This document shows, piece after piece, positions 1-7,289 of a stretch of 64,000 bases of DNA (positions are counted from its first letter, which is position 1; every line of letters starts with the position of its first letter). The DNA is from Burkholderia sp. GAS332 (lineage in GTDB: Bacteria; Pseudomonadota; Gammaproteobacteria; Burkholderiales; Burkholderiaceae): contig FSRV01000002.1 in NCBI GenBank assembly GCA_900142905.1, forward strand, positions 4,464,001 through 4,528,000, in the 5' to 3' direction. The translations under genes were made by a program, and so were the position numbers. The notes beneath the pieces are model-generated. The model was not told the origin of the DNA. It worked only from the letters and a program-made list of their open reading frames with translations, and made no database searches.

Positions 1-200
1 GCAATCGCTCGGCCGACGATTTCCTCGGAACGGCCGGCGTGGTAAACATCCGCCGTGTCGATGAAATTGACCCCCTGATCGAACGCCTTATCGATGATTC
101 GCTTCGACGTGGTTTCGTCCGTTTCTCCACCGAACATCATCGCGCCGAGACACAAGGGCGAAACCTTGAGGGCGCTACGGCCCAGATATCGATAATCCAT
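1..200 (-). CDS. Aldo/keto reductase, N-terminal part (runs off the window)
   Basis: The first 66 codons are visible; the rest lies before base 1. The protein opens [19 protein letters not shown], the usual start of Tas/YajO-type aldo/keto reductases, and later shows [18 protein letters not shown]. The Asp and Tyr of that stretch are the family's catalytic Asp and general-acid Tyr. The family reduces aldehydes and ketones with NADPH in the cytoplasm. The start is supported by GGAGAAAGG just upstream of the ATG at 200-198. The gene is divergent from the lipoprotein gene at 647, and the roughly 450 bp between them carry two copies of the operator-like motif also found before the LysR and SDR genes. 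It therefore probably belongs to the same regulon (inference). Substrate unknown. Confidence 0.88.
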   Translation of the reverse strand, partial: MDYRYLGRSALKVSPLCLGAMMFGGETDETTSKRIIDKAFDQGVNFIDTADVYHAGRSEEIVGRAI

Positions 201-391
201 TACCTTTCTCCATACAGGTTACATCTGCGATTCATCACGATCTCTTATCACGCTGTGAAGCGGCCATCGACTGCCCGCGCGTGACCGACACCGAAGCGGG
301 CTGCTGGACTGCAAAGCCACAGGCCACATCAAATGATAGACATTCGCCGTCTATAGATTAAGTCCATGAAACCGCAAGACGTTATGAGTGT

Positions 392-425
392 GGTTCATGA
401 ATACGTTTGCGCATTTGCGCAAACG
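392..425. promoter_or_regulatory. Operator-like motif copy A with CGTTTGCGC palindrome
   Basis: GGTTCATGA at 392-400 is followed by CGTTTGCGC (404-412), ATTT, then GCGCAAACG (417-425), a perfect 9-bp inverted repeat with a 4-nt spacer. The TTCAT plus CGTTTGCG arrangement recurs at 493-515, 1513-1535 (minus strand) and 2481-2502. In this copy the spacing between the two halves is 2 nt longer than in the others. It is probably a binding site of the LysR regulator encoded at 1546 (inference). Confidence 0.5.
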
Positions 426-492
426 GGCGGCGTTCGGGGGCCATGTTGATGAAGACAGGCAAACCGTCAAAGCGCCTTGTCATTAATGAGCC

Positions 493-515
493 GGATTCAT
501 AGGTGTTTGCGGATT
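493..515 (+). promoter_or_regulatory. Operator-like motif copy B
   Basis: TTCAT at 496-500 is followed 8 nt on (start to start) by TGTTTGCGGATT at 504-515. The same two-part arrangement is seen before the LysR and SDR genes. The palindrome TCATTAATGA at 480-489 lies just upstream, and TCATTAATG recurs over the LysR start codon. Copy B sits about 130 bp upstream of the lipoprotein start at 647. Confidence 0.5.
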
Positions 516-646
516 ATCGCGTCTAGTCACGCGCGTGGGTGGCGGTTAGATTGGCAAGGAACTCGCAATCATCACCCCGAGAACTGCCGGTCCCATGCGA
601 CGGGCTCGATTCGCCCATGCGCGCATCCACAGTACGGAAACGAAAG

Positions 647-1444
647 ATGAAATCTCTCGCTGTAGCGGCTGCAGCGCTGTTGTTGGGGCTTGGTGCCTGT
701 TCGAAAATGGAAAGGACAACCAATATGAACAATGCAGATTCTCTCCCGCCGACATCCACGCTCGAGGCTATGCACGCGGTCTCGCCTGCGCTTGAGCATT
801 ACACGAAAGGCACACTGCTCGGCGATCTGTGGAAGCGTCCTCAACTGTCTCCGCGGGATCGCAGCATCGTCACTTTGTCGGTACTGATTGCACGAAATCA
901 GACCACCGAGATGCCGTATTACCTGAATCTGTCGCTCGACAGTGGCGTGAAGCCAGACGAGATCTCCGAGATCATTACGCATCTGGCGTTTTATTCCGGG
1001 TGGGGTAACGCCGCGTCTGCGGTCGTGGCGACACAAGCGGTGTTCGACAAGCGCGGAATCACGCTGGCGAACCTGCCGGCTGTCCCGGCCGAACGTCTTC
1101 CTATCGACGAGGCTGCCGAGGCTCAACGCGCAACCGCAGTCGATAAAAACTTCGGCACGGTGGCGCCCGGTGTCGTGCACTACACCACGGAGGCGCTTTT
1201 CCATGATCTCTGGCTGCGCCCGGGGCTGGCACCTCGAGACCGAAGTCTGGTGACGGTCAGTGCGCTTGTCGCCACAGGGCAGGTCCCGCAGCTGACTTAT
1301 CACCTGAACCGGGCGATGGACAACGGTTTGACGAAGGCGCAGGCCTCCGAGGTGATGACGCAGTTGGCGTTCTACGCGGGTTGGCCAAATGTGTTCTCCG
1401 CGTTGCCGGTCGTAAAGGATGTGTTCGAGAAACGGCCGAGCTAG
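647..1444 (+). CDS. Lipoprotein with two carboxymuconolactone-decarboxylase-like domains
   Basis: A 265-residue protein that begins with a lipoprotein signal ending in LLLGLGAC, with Cys18 as the likely lipidation site. The start at 647 was preferred over an in-frame ATG 108 bp upstream because it places this signal at the N terminus. Two tandem repeats follow, each with an LSPRDRSIVTLSVLIA-type segment and an HLAFYSGWGNAASA / QLAFYAGWPNVFSA segment, which are hallmarks of the CMD (AhpD-like) fold. The CxxC or CxxxH redox pair of AhpD peroxidases is not visible, so peroxidase activity is unlikely. Secreted two-domain CMD proteins are common beside LysR regulators, but their reaction is poorly defined. 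It lies upstream of and parallel to the LysR gene. Family call firm, function unknown. Confidence 0.85.
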   Translation: MKSLAVAAAALLLGLGACSKMERTTNMNNADSLPPTSTLEAMHAVSPALEHYTKGTLLGDLWKRPQLSPRDRSIVTLSVLIARNQTTEMPYYLNLSLDSGVKPDEISEIITHLAFYSGWGNAASAVVATQAVFDKRGITLANLPAVPAERLPIDEAAEAQRATAVDKNFGTVAPGVVHYTTEALFHDLWLRPGLAPRDRSLVTVSALVATGQVPQLTYHLNRAMDNGLTKAQASEVMTQLAFYAGWPNVFSALPVVKDVFEKRPS

Positions 1445-1512
1445 TCCATGTGACGTTCCTCGCGATTGACCTTGCGAAATTAACCAGTGCGCGCCTGCGT
1501 GACTAGTGGTTA

Positions 1513-1535
1513 AATTCCGCAAACGTCTATGAGGT
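1513..1535 (-). promoter_or_regulatory. Operator-like motif copy C, upstream of the LysR gene
   Basis: Read on the minus strand, CTCAT is followed 8 nt on by CGTTTGCGGAATT. It ends 11 bp before the LysR start codon, a place that fits autorepression. TCATTAATG, shared with 480-488, overlaps the start codon itself. Confidence 0.5.
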
Positions 1536-1545
1536 CAGTTCATTA

Positions 1546-2448
1546 ATGGCGCGCGAAAATTTCAACGACCTGCTTGCCTTCATTGCGGTTGCACGCGAAC
1601 GCAGCTTTACCCGCGCGGCCGCTCAGCTCGGTGTGTCCCAATCAGCTTTGAGCCATACGATCCGCGCGCTCGAAAATAGACTCGGCCTCCGGCTGCTGAC
1701 GCGGACCACGCGCAGCGTAGCGCCGACCGAGGCAGGCGAGCGCATCTTGCGGACGGTGGCGCCGCGTTTCGAGGAGATCGAAGCAGAACTGACAGCGGTC
1801 ACCGAGCTTCGCGATGTGCCTGCCGGCACGATTCGCATCACCGCGACAGATTACGCGACGAACACGATTCTCTGGCCCAAGCTGTCTAAAGTGCTCCGCA
1901 AGTATCCAGAGATCAAGGTCGAGATCATCACAGACTATGGTCTCACCGATATCGTGGCGGACCGCTACGACATCGGGATCCGTCACGGGGATCAGGTCGC
2001 GAAAGACATGATCGCGGTTCGCATTGCACCGGCCATGAAGATGTCGATCGTCGGCTCGCCGGCATACATCGAAAAACAAGCGCTGCCGAAAACACCCCAG
2101 GACCTGATGGCGCACAACTGCATCAATCTGCGTCTGCCGACACATGGGGCGTTTTACGCATGGGAACTGAAAAAGGGCAGTCGAGAAGTTCAGGTTCGCG
2201 TGGAAGGCCAACTCGCTTTTAACGGCACCTATCACATGCTCGACGCTGCGTTGGCAGGCTACGGCCTTGCGTACCTGCCGTCTGACCTGGCACAACCGCA
2301 CGTTGCCGCAGGGCGTCTCGTTCGTGTCCTCGACGATTGGTGTCCGACGTTTCCGGGCTTGCATGCGTACTATGCGAGCCGCTCCGAATCCTCGCGAGCC
2401 ATGGCACTGGTTATCGATTCGCTGCGCTATCGTCCGAAAACGAGCTAG
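1546..2448 (+). CDS. LysR-family transcriptional regulator
   Basis: A 300-residue protein of normal LysR length. The N-terminal winged helix-turn-helix is clear (residues about 5-64): FNDLLAFIAVARERSFTRAA, then LGVSQSALSHTIRALE, then RLLTRTTRSVAPTEAG. The rest matches the periplasmic-binding-like co-inducer domain, including a DIGIRHGD segment as in regulators of the AaeR/DmlR/PA2206 type. It is flanked by the CMD lipoprotein and SDR genes and carries a copy of the shared motif just before its start. The motif is repeated at all control regions of this cluster, so the protein is the obvious candidate to bind it (inference). The inducer cannot be told from sequence. Confidence 0.93.
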   Translation: MARENFNDLLAFIAVARERSFTRAAAQLGVSQSALSHTIRALENRLGLRLLTRTTRSVAPTEAGERILRTVAPRFEEIEAELTAVTELRDVPAGTIRITATDYATNTILWPKLSKVLRKYPEIKVEIITDYGLTDIVADRYDIGIRHGDQVAKDMIAVRIAPAMKMSIVGSPAYIEKQALPKTPQDLMAHNCINLRLPTHGAFYAWELKKGSREVQVRVEGQLAFNGTYHMLDAALAGYGLAYLPSDLAQPHVAAGRLVRVLDDWCPTFPGLHAYYASRSESSRAMALVIDSLRYRPKTS

Positions 2449-2480
2449 ATCCACAGCAGCTTTCCGCGATTCATGATTCT

Positions 2481-2502
2481 GGTTCATGACCGTTTGCGGA
2501 TT
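2481..2502 (+). promoter_or_regulatory. Operator-like motif copy D, upstream of the SDR gene
   Basis: GGTTCATGA (2481-2489) is followed by CGTTTGCGGATT (2491-2502). This is the best match to the two-part motif shared by copies A to D. It lies about 70 bp before the SDR start. GATTAAGTCCA, found on the plus strand at about 354-364, occurs nearby on the minus strand (about 2506-2518), a second short sequence shared between control regions. Confidence 0.5.
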
Positions 2503-2570
2503 CGTGGACTTAATCAATCGGACAACGCTCCCTATCATCTGGCTAACTAAACGATCGAAGCGAGCCGGAT

Positions 2571-3332
2571 ATGAACATTACTTTCGAAGGTCAGGTTGCA
2601 CTTGTGACTGGGGCGGGCTCGGGCATGGGTCTAGCCACTGCCAGGGCATTTGCCGAGGCCGGGGCAGCGGTCGTTCTCGCGGATTTTAATGAAGAGACGG
2701 TGCGTGCCGCCGTGGCGGGACTCGTATCGGAAGGCCACAAGGCCATCGCGGTGCGATGCGATGTGGCCGATGAGGCGCAGGTCAAGGAAATGGTCGATCT
2801 GACGATGTCTGCCTTCGGCCGCCTCGATGCTGCGTACAACAATGCCGGTATCAATAGTCCGGTTGCCGAGACCGCCGATGCCAGCAGCGAAGAATACGAT
2901 CGCGTGATGGCGATCAATCTGCGTGGCGTCTGGAACTGCATGAAATACGAATTGCTCCAGATGCGCAAACAGGGCAGCGGCGCGATCGTCAACTGTTCAT
3001 CACTGGGTGGCTTGGTGGGGATTGCCGGCCGCGGTGTGTATCACGCGTCCAAACATGGCGTACTCGGATTGACCAAGAGCGCGGGACTCGAATACGCCGC
3101 CCGGGGCATTCGCGTCAACGCGATTTGCCCCGGCATCATCGCGACGCCGATGGTCACCGGCATGATCGAGCGTGAACCCGAGGCGATGGATGCGTTGATG
3201 AAAGAGCAGCCGATCGGGCGACTAGGCCGGCCTGAAGAAATTGCGTCCGCGGTGCTCTGGCTTTGCAGTCCCGGCGCCAGCTTCGTGATCGGCCACGCGC
3301 TGGCTGTCGATGGCGGTTACACGGTGCGGTAA
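2571..3332 (+). CDS. Short-chain dehydrogenase/reductase (SDR)
   Basis: A 253-residue classical SDR. The cofactor loop TGAGSGMG is at 13-20 and NNAG at 90-93. The catalytic triad is Ser144, Tyr157 and Lys161 (YHASK). Asp38 at the end of the second strand argues for NAD(H) over NADP(H). C-terminal segments NAICPGIIATPM and IGHALAVDGGYTV are typical of the glucose-1-dehydrogenase/FabG-like group. The AroE-like gene starts 6 bp after its stop, so the two are almost certainly co-transcribed and may act on the same compound in the cytoplasm. An operator-like motif lies upstream. Substrate unknown. Confidence 0.92.
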   Translation: MNITFEGQVALVTGAGSGMGLATARAFAEAGAAVVLADFNEETVRAAVAGLVSEGHKAIAVRCDVADEAQVKEMVDLTMSAFGRLDAAYNNAGINSPVAETADASSEEYDRVMAINLRGVWNCMKYELLQMRKQGSGAIVNCSSLGGLVGIAGRGVYHASKHGVLGLTKSAGLEYAARGIRVNAICPGIIATPMVTGMIEREPEAMDALMKEQPIGRLGRPEEIASAVLWLCSPGASFVIGHALAVDGGYTVR

Positions 3333-3338
3333 AGCGGA

Positions 3339-4133
3339 ATGCTTGACACTCTAAGTGGTGAGACGCGGCTGTTTCCGATCATTGGCGATCCGATCGTATT
3401 CGTGAAGTCACCGCAACGCTTGACCCGCGGCTTCGCGGCACGGGGCCACAACGGTATCTGCATACCCATGCAGGTGCCGGGCGGTGATCTGGACGTCGTC
3501 ATGCGAGGCCTCTCAAGCACGCCAAATGTCGATGGGCTGCTTGTCACCATGCCGCACAAATTCACCGCCTTTACGTACTGCGCGACCCGTTCCGAGACGG
3601 CAAGGCTGCTAGGCGGTGTGAGCGTGATACGTCGCAATCCTGACGGCACATGGCATGGCGACATGCTCGACGGCCTCGCCTTCGTCAAGGCTCAGATCGA
3701 CGAAGGCGCCAGGCCGGAGGGGGCGCGCGTGCTGCTGGTCGGCGCCGGCGCGGCAGGTAGCGCGATTGCCATCGCCTTACTCGAGGCGGGGGTTCGCGAG
3801 TTGATCATTCACGACGCCAACGAATCTCGCGTTGCGCAGTTGATGGCGGTCGTAGCCGTTCTGGGCCGCGGCCGAGTGAGCGCCGGCCCGGCGGACCCGA
3901 CAGGCTGTGATATGGTCTGCAATGCCACGCCAATGGGCATGGCCGCCAGTGACCCGCTTCCGGTCGCTGCGAATCTGCTTACCGCCTCCATGTTCGTGGG
4001 CGATGTTATCGCCGGGCATGGGGCGACGCCATTTTTGCAGGCGGCCCAAGCCGCGGGCTGCAAGGCAGCGAATGGTGTGCAGATGGTCGAGGCCGTGCAG
4101 GAGATGATGCTCGACTTCATGCTCGGGAATTAA
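3339..4133 (+). CDS. Shikimate dehydrogenase-like protein (AroE/YdiB family), probably not biosynthetic AroE
   Basis: 264 residues with the two AroE domains. The substrate domain shows GDPIVFVKSPQRL, then VTMPHKF with the catalytic Lys at 74, and GDMLDG with the catalytic Asp at 111. The Rossmann domain shows VLLVGAGAAGSAIA, and NATPMGM follows. Lys and Asp are retained, but GAVNT, whose Asn contacts shikimate in true AroE, reads GGVSV here (Ser95). This suggests a different hydroxy acid such as quinate or a related compound (inference). Coupling to the SDR gene (6 bp apart) and a LysR regulator points to a catabolic role. The start follows the SDR stop closely and no better alternative is seen. 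Confidence 0.85.
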   Translation: MLDTLSGETRLFPIIGDPIVFVKSPQRLTRGFAARGHNGICIPMQVPGGDLDVVMRGLSSTPNVDGLLVTMPHKFTAFTYCATRSETARLLGGVSVIRRNPDGTWHGDMLDGLAFVKAQIDEGARPEGARVLLVGAGAAGSAIAIALLEAGVRELIIHDANESRVAQLMAVVAVLGRGRVSAGPADPTGCDMVCNATPMGMAASDPLPVAANLLTASMFVGDVIAGHGATPFLQAAQAAGCKAANGVQMVEAVQEMMLDFMLGN

Positions 4134-4189
4134 TCGTGTAGCGCTGTACTCCAGCACCGGCGACGGCGACTGATCAGGAGACCGATGTC

Positions 4190-4471
4190 ATGGAACGCTC
4201 TGAATTCCTCGCTGCCACCCGGCAGCTGGCAGCAGCGGCTGAGCTCCTAGCCAAAGCCGGTCCCGAAGACGGGCGGTCCGACGCTTCCCAGATGCTCGCG
4301 TTTTTCCGTCGATACGATCATCCTGGTGCCGGTTTGAATGCGGTCGCAACGTCCGACGACGCGCTGTTCGCGCAAACGGGGCACGCTGCGCTCACGATGG
4401 CTGGACGTAATGAGTTTGCCGCGGCGCACGCGCTTCTCAAGCAGGCCCGATCGCTTTTGCCGGCGACATGA
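4190..4471 (+). CDS. Hypothetical protein, 93 residues
   Basis: A short, Ala-rich, soluble protein predicted to be mostly helical, with no signal or membrane segment. AGGAG lies 9 nt before the ATG. It is 56 bp downstream of the AroE-like gene on the same strand and probably ends that operon. I do not recognise the family. An out-of-frame ATG 5 nt upstream overlaps the spacer and is not preferred. Confidence 0.6.
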   Translation: MERSEFLAATRQLAAAAELLAKAGPEDGRSDASQMLAFFRRYDHPGAGLNAVATSDDALFAQTGHAALTMAGRNEFAAAHALLKQARSLLPAT

Positions 4472-4575
4472 GAGCCCCCGGCGTCTGCGCGAGCGACGAG
4501 TCCAATGCGGGGTCTCGTTGCGAAGCCATCTGGTCGTCTACCGGTCCTCGTTCCTTCTGAAAAACCACGCACCGG

Positions 4576-5823
4576 TCAGGAGAGGATCCCAAACGCAGCG
4601 CCGACAATGCCCGCAGCACACACGACCGCGGCAATCCCGGAAACGAGCCACAAATAAGCACCACGAGGCCGATGCTGGCGAGGCAGCGCAGTGACGCTGA
4701 GGGCGATGAGTAGTCCAACCACGAGCGGCAACATCAACGCGTTGACGACCTGCGCCGCCACGTTCAGCGACACGAGATTCGGGGCTAGCCAGACGACGTA
4801 AGCGCTACCGGTGACGGATGCCACATAGACCCCGTAGAACCACGGCGCGCTCGCGGGCCGGTCTTCGAGCGAGCGCCGGTATCCCGCCACTTCGCCCAGC
4901 CCCCATGCCAGCGACAGCGAGCAGACTATGGCGGCCACCATCGATGCGCCAAGCACGCCTGCACTGAAGAGTAGGCGTCCCGCGTGTGGGCCCACTACGG
5001 CTGCGAGAGCGTCACTGATTTCGCCCACGCTTTCCAGAGAGTTCGGGTGACCCCTCCCCCATAGCGTGGCGGCTGCGGCGACAAGGACCGCTGCCGTCAG
5101 TAGCTGTGTGAGCACAGCGCCGACAGCCGTTTCCACCCGAGCGGCCGTGTAGTCTGTCGGCGTGAGTTTTTTATCCGCGATCGCCGCCTGCTGATAGAAG
5201 ACCATCCATGGATTGAACGTCGCGCCAATGAGCGCAGCAGCAAGATATCCAAACTGGTGATTGCCAAGCGGGAGGGTGGTCATTTGCCGGAACACCTCGT
5301 GGATGTCCGGGTGCGCCTTCCATGCCACAACGAAAAACATCAACTCGAAGGCACCAATGACGATGGCGACTTTGTCCACGCGTTTATGCGAGCCCGTGAA
5401 CACGACGGCTATCAGGGCGACAACGGCAAGCGGTAACGTAATGGACCGGGATATCCCATACATCTCCCCCACGCCGGCAACCCCAGTGAACTCGGTTACC
5501 AGCGAGCCGAGCACGGCAATGACCAATCCGGTCGCGGATGCCCATGCCCATAGTGGACCGAAGTTCGAGCGAATGAGTTCGCCGTGGCCTCGCCCGGTAA
5601 AAATGCCAAGCCGGACAGTGAGTTCCTGAACCATATAAAGCAGGGGGATGAGGCCCAGCAGCACCACCAGAAGTTGGAGACCCCATTGCGCACCGGCTTG
5701 TGCCGCGGTTACGACATTCCCGGCGTCACAGTCAGCGAGCATGACGAGCAGTCCGGGTCCCCACAAAGCAAACCAGCGCAGACGGGGTGAGATCTTTGGT
5801 TTGAGCAGGGAGGAACCAGTCAT
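4576..5823 (-). CDS. Nramp-related divalent metal transporter (copy 1, variant metal site)
   Basis: A 415-residue membrane protein with about 11 hydrophobic segments. The start at 5823 (MTGSSLLKPKISPRLRWF) has AGAAAG upstream and removes a 61-residue non-hydrophobic leader that Nramp proteins lack. TM1 carries ADCDAGNVVTAAQAG, so the canonical DPGN metal motif is DAGN. TM6 carries GATFNPWMVFYQQA, where Nramp proteins normally have Met before the Pro; here it is Asn. That Met selects soft transition metals in MntH/DMT1. Its loss is a mark of Nramp-related transporters, some of which move Mg2+ (family knowledge), so the substrate may not be Mn2+ or Fe2+ (inference). A second Nramp gene and mgtC lie within 6 kb. 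Confidence 0.88.
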   Translation of the reverse strand: MTGSSLLKPKISPRLRWFALWGPGLLVMLADCDAGNVVTAAQAGAQWGLQLLVVLLGLIPLLYMVQELTVRLGIFTGRGHGELIRSNFGPLWAWASATGLVIAVLGSLVTEFTGVAGVGEMYGISRSITLPLAVVALIAVVFTGSHKRVDKVAIVIGAFELMFFVVAWKAHPDIHEVFRQMTTLPLGNHQFGYLAAALIGATFNPWMVFYQQAAIADKKLTPTDYTAARVETAVGAVLTQLLTAAVLVAAAATLWGRGHPNSLESVGEISDALAAVVGPHAGRLLFSAGVLGASMVAAIVCSLSLAWGLGEVAGYRRSLEDRPASAPWFYGVYVASVTGSAYVVWLAPNLVSLNVAAQVVNALMLPLVVGLLIALSVTALPRQHRPRGAYLWLVSGIAAVVCAAGIVGAAFGILS

Positions 5824-5998
5824 GCTTTCTGAAAGGAAGCGAAGGTAGTATTCGGCGACTGATTGTAGCGTGACACGTACTGTCGTCAGGCATGGCATAC
5901 CCATCAACGACCTTACATGGTCGAGCAATCCAATGTGCTGCGGATGCCGCTGCGTTAGCGCGCTGACTCGCACGCCCACACAATCTCGAAGGCTCGAA

Positions 5999-6079
5999 AT
6001 GGACACTTACATCTTGTTGGGCTGTGGCTTTGGCGCGGCTCTGCTGATTGCAATCTGGGGCATCTGGAATCTTCGGTAA
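5999..6079 (+). CDS. 26-residue single-helix membrane microprotein
   Basis: The ORF starts ATG at 5999 with GAAGG six nt before it. The product begins MDTYILLGCGFGAALL, continues as an uninterrupted hydrophobic helix and ends WNLR. A short polar N terminus, about 20 hydrophobic residues and a terminal Arg are the build of regulatory microproteins such as KdpF, MgtS and MgtR. It is divergent from Nramp copy 1, with 175 bp between the starts. I did not recognise a named family. Its size, SD and position support a real gene, but conservation must decide. Confidence 0.45.
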   Translation: MDTYILLGCGFGAALLIAIWGIWNLR

Positions 6080-6171
6080 TCCGCTAAAAGGGCACCGGAA
6101 GCGCGCGTCATGACGGACGCCGCTTGCGCGAACGAACGCGTGACTCAACACGTTGTAATAGCACAGCAGCG

Positions 6172-6426
6172 TCAGAAGATGATGTTGGTCCTCAGGCCCA
6201 CAACGGCTTCATTGCCGACACGCTGCGACGGGTTCTCCGGATTCGGAATGCCGGCCGCCGGACGGAACGCGTACTGAAGGCTCTGCGCGTGCGAGCCGAT
6301 CTTTGCGTAGCCGACCGCAATCCCGGCGACGTCATTGTCGCGCCCCTTGAACGGCGCCTTCAGTGTCACGCCGGCGTTCACTCCCAGGTCGACCAGATTG
6401 CGATACCGTGACGGCGACAATCGCAT
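6172..6426 (-). pseudogene. OprB-type carbohydrate porin, C-terminal remnant
   Basis: The 84-codon frame reads RYRNLVDLGVNAGVTLKAP, GIAVGYAKIG, then LQYAFRPAAGIPNPENPSQ and ends VGLRTNIIF. These are consecutive C-terminal beta-strand motifs of OprB-family carbohydrate-selective porins, including the terminal aromatic residue needed for outer-membrane insertion. A full OprB has over 400 residues. Everything N-terminal is missing, and the join after GYAKIGSHAQ drops the loop and strands normally found before the last two strands, so there is also an internal deletion. Reading further upstream gives non-porin sequence. It is a decayed relic and the only clear pseudogene in the window. Confidence 0.75.
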
Positions 6427-6508
6427 TCCCGGTCGGCGATGACTTTTCTTTCTATTTTGAAAGGAGACGGCACTGGGAAATTATATTGGCTCTGCTTAAC
6501 GAATGATG

Positions 6509-6538
6509 TTGACTTCGGATTCGAGCGCCGCCTAAAAT
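6509..6538 (+). promoter_or_regulatory. Candidate sigma-70 promoter for Nramp copy 2
   Basis: TTGACT at 6509-6514 and TAAAAT at 6533-6538 are separated by 18 bp, each matching 5 of 6 consensus bases. The expected start of transcription is near 6545, giving a leader of about 745 nt before the Nramp ATG at 7290. No other gene lies between on this strand apart from two short ORFs. Confidence 0.45.
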
Positions 6539-6877
6539 TTAAAAGTCTTCACAAACGGGGCTAATGCCTTGGACACCTGCAGTAGTCGACCTTCGAATAG
6601 TTTCGCTGCCTGACCGGCAGGACGTCCGCGCTCTCTTCACCCAGCCGCCGTCTTGCCTTCAGGCAGACGGTGCGCGCCGTAGTTACCCTCTCCGTGCACC
6701 CTGATTAGCGCCATATGGCCGCAGCATGTGCGCGTCCGTATGGCATCGCGTCGCGAGCGTCAACTCGCGGCTGCGTCCGTTCGCGCCTTGTCGTTTTCGA
6801 TGGCGTAGGCGGACGCGTGGATACGTGCGCGCGTCGCAAACATGCAGCCAGCGTACAGACCTCGACAAGGAGCCGCC

Positions 6878-6943
6878 ATGCCGGACAGTGACAGTTATCC
6901 CATATGCCGCTCACCTTTACTTTTGCCTGAGGAAAGCGAGTAG
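6878..6943 (+). CDS. 21-residue candidate leader peptide (uORF 1)
   Basis: AAGGAG at 6867-6872 is placed ideally, 5 nt before the ATG. This is one of the best ribosome binding sites in the region. The product begins MPDSDSYP and ends LLLPEESE. It has four prolines, and acidic residues alternate with Pro and Ser at the start. MgtL of Salmonella is also a short Pro/acid-rich peptide whose translation reports Mg2+ and controls mgtA. The resemblance is compositional, not homologous, so a sensing role is inference. Confidence 0.4.
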   Translation: MPDSDSYPICRSPLLLPEESE

Positions 6944-7032
6944 ACGTCTGTCGCCGCGCGCATAGCACGCCCGGCCTCCCTGTCTGCTGGCTTTCCGCAA
7001 ATCGCGTTAAGCCAAACGCTTGGAGAAATATC

Positions 7033-7173
7033 ATGAACTTCGGCCTCCTCGTCTCGCAACTGCCCCACGTCCAGGAATCCCGCGTCCACTACGACGCCAT
7101 GCTCGCGCTGCACGCGCCTGAACCACACAAATTCGCCGCTTTCTGGCTGCGCCTCAAGACGCTGATTTCTTAA
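7033..7173 (+). CDS. 46-residue candidate leader ORF (uORF 2)
   Basis: GGAGAAA lies 5 nt before the ATG at 7033. The product begins MNFGLLVSQLPHVQES and contains LHAPEPHKFAAFW near its middle. It is soluble and not a membrane microprotein. It ends 116 nt before the Nramp start. It may be a second leader peptide or a small protein co-transcribed with the transporter; I do not recognise it. Confidence 0.4.
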   Translation: MNFGLLVSQLPHVQESRVHYDAMLALHAPEPHKFAAFWLRLKTLIS

Positions 7174-7289
7174 TCTCGCGTCCGCTTCCGCCATACGCAA
7201 GTGACGCCGCCGTTGCACGACTCACGTCCTTACGTATGCCGGCAGTGCGCGTTTTCCTTCCAATAAACACAATCAAGGGAGAAAGCAAA

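Larger units (their letters stand above)
6545..7289 (+). promoter_or_regulatory. Long structured leader of Nramp copy 2, with two short ORFs
   Basis: About 745 nt separate the candidate promoter from the transporter start. Visible hairpins are CCGTCTTGCC/GGCAGACGG with a TTCA loop (6648-6670, one bulged T) and CGCGAG/CTCGCG with a 6-nt loop (6752-6769). Two short ORFs with good SDs follow (6878-6943 and 7033-7173). CATACG near 7193 and CGTATG near 7235 could pair across the last 90 nt. I found no recognisable M-box or yybP-ykoY core by eye. A cation-sensing leader is an inference from size and architecture. Confidence 0.4.

Noticed and set aside
572..1522. Long minus-strand frame opposite the CMD lipoprotein and its flank
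   Set aside because: Arg/His/Gln-rich composition typical of antisense reading of high-G+C genes; no SD or domain. The plus-strand frame has a clear signal and family.
1642..2538. 298-codon minus-strand frame opposite the LysR gene
   Set aside because: Antisense shadow; the plus strand encodes a textbook LysR protein.
6545..7289. Known Mg2+ or Mn2+ riboswitch in the Nramp leader
   Set aside because: I could not find the conserved core of the M-box or yybP-ykoY RNA by eye; a covariance search would be needed to exclude it.
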